From Mytilus trossulus (lineage: Eukaryota; Mollusca; Bivalvia; Mytilida; Mytilidae): a stretch of 64,000 bases of DNA. Each line of letters opens with the position of its first letter. Within the stretch, counting starts at the first letter, position 1. The stretch lies in the NCBI RefSeq assembly GCF_036588685.1, contig NC_086374.1, positions 19,212,886-19,276,885 of the forward strand, in the 5' to 3' direction. Shown piece after piece: positions 60,602-64,000 of this stretch. The translations under genes were made by a program, and so were the position numbers. Below the pieces are notes generated by a model. That model saw nothing but the letters and a program-made list of their open reading frames with translations, did no database searches and was not told the DNA's origin.

Positions 60602-63567
60602 ATGGCAAAACTGAAGAAATTCTTCCATCTCTCGGATCCTGAATACACAGCAAAGTTTCAACGTCTATGTGGAGTCTACCTTAATTATCAAAGTGACCAA
60701 CCGTCGGAAGGAAGTTTAGGAAATAAGAACAATTCTTGTACAGTTCGGAAAAGAACAGGACTACAGGATTGTGGAAAAAATAATAATACAGAGAACCAAA
60801 ATCAAAATGAATCTCAGGATACTGTGTTTAGAACGCCTAAATCAGAGGCGGACAGAATATGGAAGCATTTGTCCACGTTTCAGAAATCTCTGTTTTACAT
60901 ACTGACATGTGCATCCTCCTTAGGAAACGAGGCGTTTTATTTACTTTTCTACCCGTACGTTGCATGGAATATGGATTCTGTTGTAGTTCGTCATACAAAT
61001 GTAGTTTGGACTCTATGTATGTACGCAGGACAGGCGGCTAAAGACTATCTAATATGGCCACGCCCAACATCTCCACCCGTGGTCAGATTGGAGACCGACT
61101 TTTTGCAGGAATATGCAATGCCGTCTACACATGCAATGTCAGCGACAGCTATACCTTTTATGCTTGCGTATACAATAATACATAGATATGATGTAAGTAA
61201 ACCAAATTCTAAACAATACATATATAGAGAATATCTGTCAATCAAATCATTGCTCAGATTAGATATTAAGTGAATGGTAATGTATGAACATTTTTTTAAT
61301 TCATTTTTTCCCCGATATTTACTAGCAGCAACTCGACCGGTCATATTTTATAGCAGCTACATTCGTTCATACATAATTATTTGCATACATTTTAATCATA
61401 ACATATGTTTATTCATCAGAACATAACTTTAAGTCGTCTTAAACCGGATCCATAGCAATCTAGGCATGCATCTCAGTACACCCATTAACACCGGATATAA
61501 TTTACCTATAAAAGCGAATGTTGTTATGTTCTCGCATTCTGTCGGGATAACAAGAGATGGGCCTTCGTCGATCATACAAAAACCCTTATGGGAAGTCAAT
61601 TGAGGTCGTTAAACCAGGAAACAAATATGTATACTAGTTCAGCAAGAAAACGAGAGCGTTGAAAGATCGGTTTTTACAATGATCTTAGTAGCCGATATTT
61701 TTGAAACGGCTATTAATAAGATGACAATCGTCACTTTTTTCCTACAGCTGGCCATGAAATAATAATGATGAAAAATGTATACTAGACTAGTTCAGCAAAA
61801 TAAAAGTTATTTTGCATAATGTCACACTCGCGGAGTAGCGAGAATAACATCCATCAACTTACAATCTTAGTAGCAGATATTCCTGACATGGTTATCAATA
61901 AGATGACAATCGACATTATCTTCCCTTATCAATATTTCCATCTTGAAATAAAAGAGGATTTGAGCGTGAATTTGAGTAGTTTTTATGACCTGTTCAGAGG
62001 CGGATTTAGGGGGGGGCGGGCCCCCCTGTTTGGGAAAAAAATTGGATGCTTATATAGGGAATCACTGAAGCGTGACTGGAGCGGGCCCCCTCTTATGTCA
62101 GTCAGTGGGCCCCCACTTATGAAAATTTCTGGATCCGCCACTGCTGTTTGAATTATTTAACACTATAGTTGTATAGTTTTACATGTCAATATAGGGTGTG
62201 TTTTGGGTTAAAACTTTAATACATGTACATCTATCCCTTTCTCAAAATTATAATGTTATTTTTCAGATATCTCCGGTGTTTGTGATATGTGTAGCCATAT
62301 GCTGGTGTTTATTGGTTTGTCTAAGTCGACTTTACCTTGGGGTCCATTCAGTACTGGTAAGTATGTTACATGGTATTTTATAACTTGCGATATATATAAT
62401 AACGAGATCATGAGACAGATAAGTAAGTTCCGAAAACTAATTGGCTTCAAATGACTATATTCTGTTATATTTAATGCTGGGTATCGACATTCAGTTCAGT
62501 TTTGTACAGGTATTTTCCTCCGTTATATATATCGAAGCGACCCCTTGGAAAAGTGCTTAAAACTCTTTAGATCGATACAAAGCAGAAAATAACTAACGAA
62601 ATGGCACATCCAAAAAAAAACGACATTAGGTAAAGATCTGAGAGAACTCGCAGTTACTGACGGTCAATAACTACTAATAAAAAATGTATTATTATAAGAC
62701 TAAATATCAATCAGTACACATCCAACAACCAAATTCACTTCAATTTAAAAGATAATTCAGTTCCTGCTTAGTGGAACTTTCATCACTGATTCGCTGCATT
62801 TATCGACCAGGGAAGAGGAAACAAAGTTAAAGCATTCACACAATTTTGGAAACATAACTTGATTTAACTTATGCTTTTTTTTAGAGACCAGCATTCATAT
62901 ATATTTCAAACGGTTGCTTATGGCATGTGGCATAACTATAGATTGAGGCGATTTATTTAGCGTTAAAAAAGTTAACTTTGTTTTTGTTTTGTAGGATCTC
63001 TTATGTGGAGTGATAGCATCTTTAATCATCATCTTGTTGACTGTACCTTATATGAAGGAATTTGATATGTTCCAACAGTCACATCCCGTTGCACCGCTTG
63101 TTGTTTTTGGCATCAGTCTGGCATTAAGCACTGTCTGCTATCCCAACGCTAAAGATGATTCTCCCTATACAGCAAAAGCCGATGCCGTTCAAATTGTAGC
63201 CGTGTCAGCAGGGGTAACTCTAGGGACATGGATAAATTATCAGTTTGGTTTTACAGTAGACAAAGGTCAAGTCTTCCAAGCTCAGATTGTTATACCTACC
63301 ATTACTATGATGGCAGAATCTTTATTGAGATTTGTTATTGGCATTGTTATCCTTGGTGCGCTGTATTCAGTGGTGAAAAAATCATCAGTGCACTTCTTTT
63401 CTTATGTATTCAATCTAGAAAAACCAAACAAGAAGCATCCGTCGGTAGAGATTGGATACAAGTTTGTTACATATTATGTTTTAGGATTTGCTATTATATT
63501 TTTGATACCATATATCCATTTTCTATTGGGACTTGGAAGAACGGCGTATTTTAATGAGGTTCAGTAG
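60602..63567 (+). CDS. SGPP1/2: Sphingosine-1-phosphate phosphatase (PAP2 family)
   Basis: Three coding exons, 60602-61192, 62267-62356 and 62995-63567, are GT-AG and in phase 0 throughout; 417 residues against about 441 (SGPP1) and 399 (SGPP2) in human. The PAP2 catalytic triad of motifs is present: K147-X6-R154-P155, P174-S-T-H177 and S217-R218-X5-H224. The polar N-terminal 85 residues are followed by several membrane segments, as expected for this ER enzyme that dephosphorylates sphingosine-1-phosphate and feeds sphingosine back to ceramide synthesis. The small middle exon carries only the third motif. I cannot decide between SGPP1 and SGPP2; it may predate their split. The frame running past 61192 is intron. 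Confidence 0.92.
61628..61920 (+). repeat. Degenerate direct duplication in SGPP intron 1
   Basis: GTATACTAGTTCAGCAA, ATCTTAGTAGCCGATATT and ATAAGATGACAATCG occur in order at 61628-61735 and again, diverged, at 61777-61920. The first string is also the tail of the GCTGGCCCC repeat family, so this may be two nested fragments of it. Confidence 0.6.
61995..62143 (+). mobile_element. CAGTGGCGGATCC-family MITE in SGPP intron 1
   Basis: It runs from CAGAGGCGGATTTAGG to CTGGATCCGCCACTG over 149 bp. CTGTT flanks it at 61990-61994 and 62144-62148. It is close in sequence to 58919-59094 outside the G-run. Confidence 0.88.
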
Positions 63568-64000
63568 ATAGTATCAGAAGTCATACATACATGTGCGGTC
63601 ATCTGTACGATATTATATAACATTTAAAGAAAAACTCTGGTTTATATATATATAAGAGAATTGCTCATTCGAACTAATTATATAAGTAAATATAATTACG
63701 TATAAAGTAAACAAATGAAAGTATGGACATATCATATATTTGTAAACAGTTTGTTTTAAAAAAAAACTTATAAACATTTGATTAAACAGTTTAAATGCAG
63801 CTTTGACGTGGTTTCATATCATATCAATGTTTAGCCGTCTTTCTATCGCTCTGATCGATACTATTATACAGAAAGTAACATTTTGTCATGGTGATCATAT
63901 TACTATACAATTCATAGAATTGTTATTTTACAAGTTAAGTTTATTGTTTCCAAAATTTAGAAGTTTATAATAAATGATTAAACATGCTTTTTTAATATTG
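63568..64000 (+). other. SGPP 3' UTR and downstream sequence
   Basis: AT-rich sequence with no exon. AATAAA at 63969-63974 is a candidate polyadenylation signal, 400 bases after the stop. Confidence 0.5.

Noticed and set aside
61819-62151. 110-codon frame in SGPP intron 1
   Set aside because: Its C-terminal half is translation of the CAGTGGCGGATCC MITE; similar peptides appear at the other MITE copies.

Overview
This window is eukaryotic nuclear DNA, AT-rich, intron-rich and dense in repeats. Every conserved protein is animal. Several interspersed repeats (the GATGTGGTATGATT family, the CAGTGGCGGATCC ends, the GACCGCA-ended element) look like repeats I associate with marine mussels (Mytilidae), so I infer a bivalve, probably a mussel. 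That species call rests on memory of repeats and not on a search.

Five host genes lie in strictly alternating orientation. TMEM177 (+, 1965-3572, 2 coding exons) is a mitochondrial COX2-assembly factor. BBS5 (-, 25280-8693, 12 coding exons) is a BBSome subunit. DDX23/PRP28 (+, 28887-53020, 15 coding exons) is the spliceosomal DEAD-box helicase that acts at the 5' splice site. CMPK2 (-, 58680-55440, 5 coding exons) is a mitochondrial nucleoside monophosphate kinase. A sphingosine-1-phosphate phosphatase (+, 60602-63567, 3 coding exons) closes the window. I assembled each gene from exons that join in phase across GT-AG introns; predicted lengths are 306, 337, 792, 469 and 417 residues, close to the vertebrate orthologues. 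The five genes share no obvious pathway; I read this as ordinary gene order, not a functional cluster.

The last DDX23 intron holds a complete, sense-oriented Gypsy-type LTR retrotransposon (46889-51754). It has identical 147-bp LTRs, a 5-bp target duplication (CTATT), a tRNA-Ser-type primer site, a polypurine tract and one uninterrupted 1443-codon gag-pol frame. Layout and size resemble the Mag/Steamer-like elements of bivalves. Despite the intact frame, several catalytic acidic positions in RNase H and integrase appear substituted.

The rest is introns and spacers filled with short non-autonomous elements. Several families can be defined from their ends: a palindromic family with 9-bp target duplications (two copies), TTAA-flanked elements (three), a CAGTGGCGGATCC family with 5-bp duplications, a 778-bp element with 10-bp flanking repeats, a 1.8-kb element ended by GACCGCA inverted repeats, and tRNA-derived SINE candidates.

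The most unusual host-gene signal is in DDX23. Two exons have their 3' ends plus 5' splice sites tandemly duplicated (38045-38287, 81-bp unit, three copies; 42110-42210, 51-bp unit, two copies), and two introns have minisatellites abutting the 3' splice site. I found no tRNA, rRNA, CRISPR or prokaryotic-type system.
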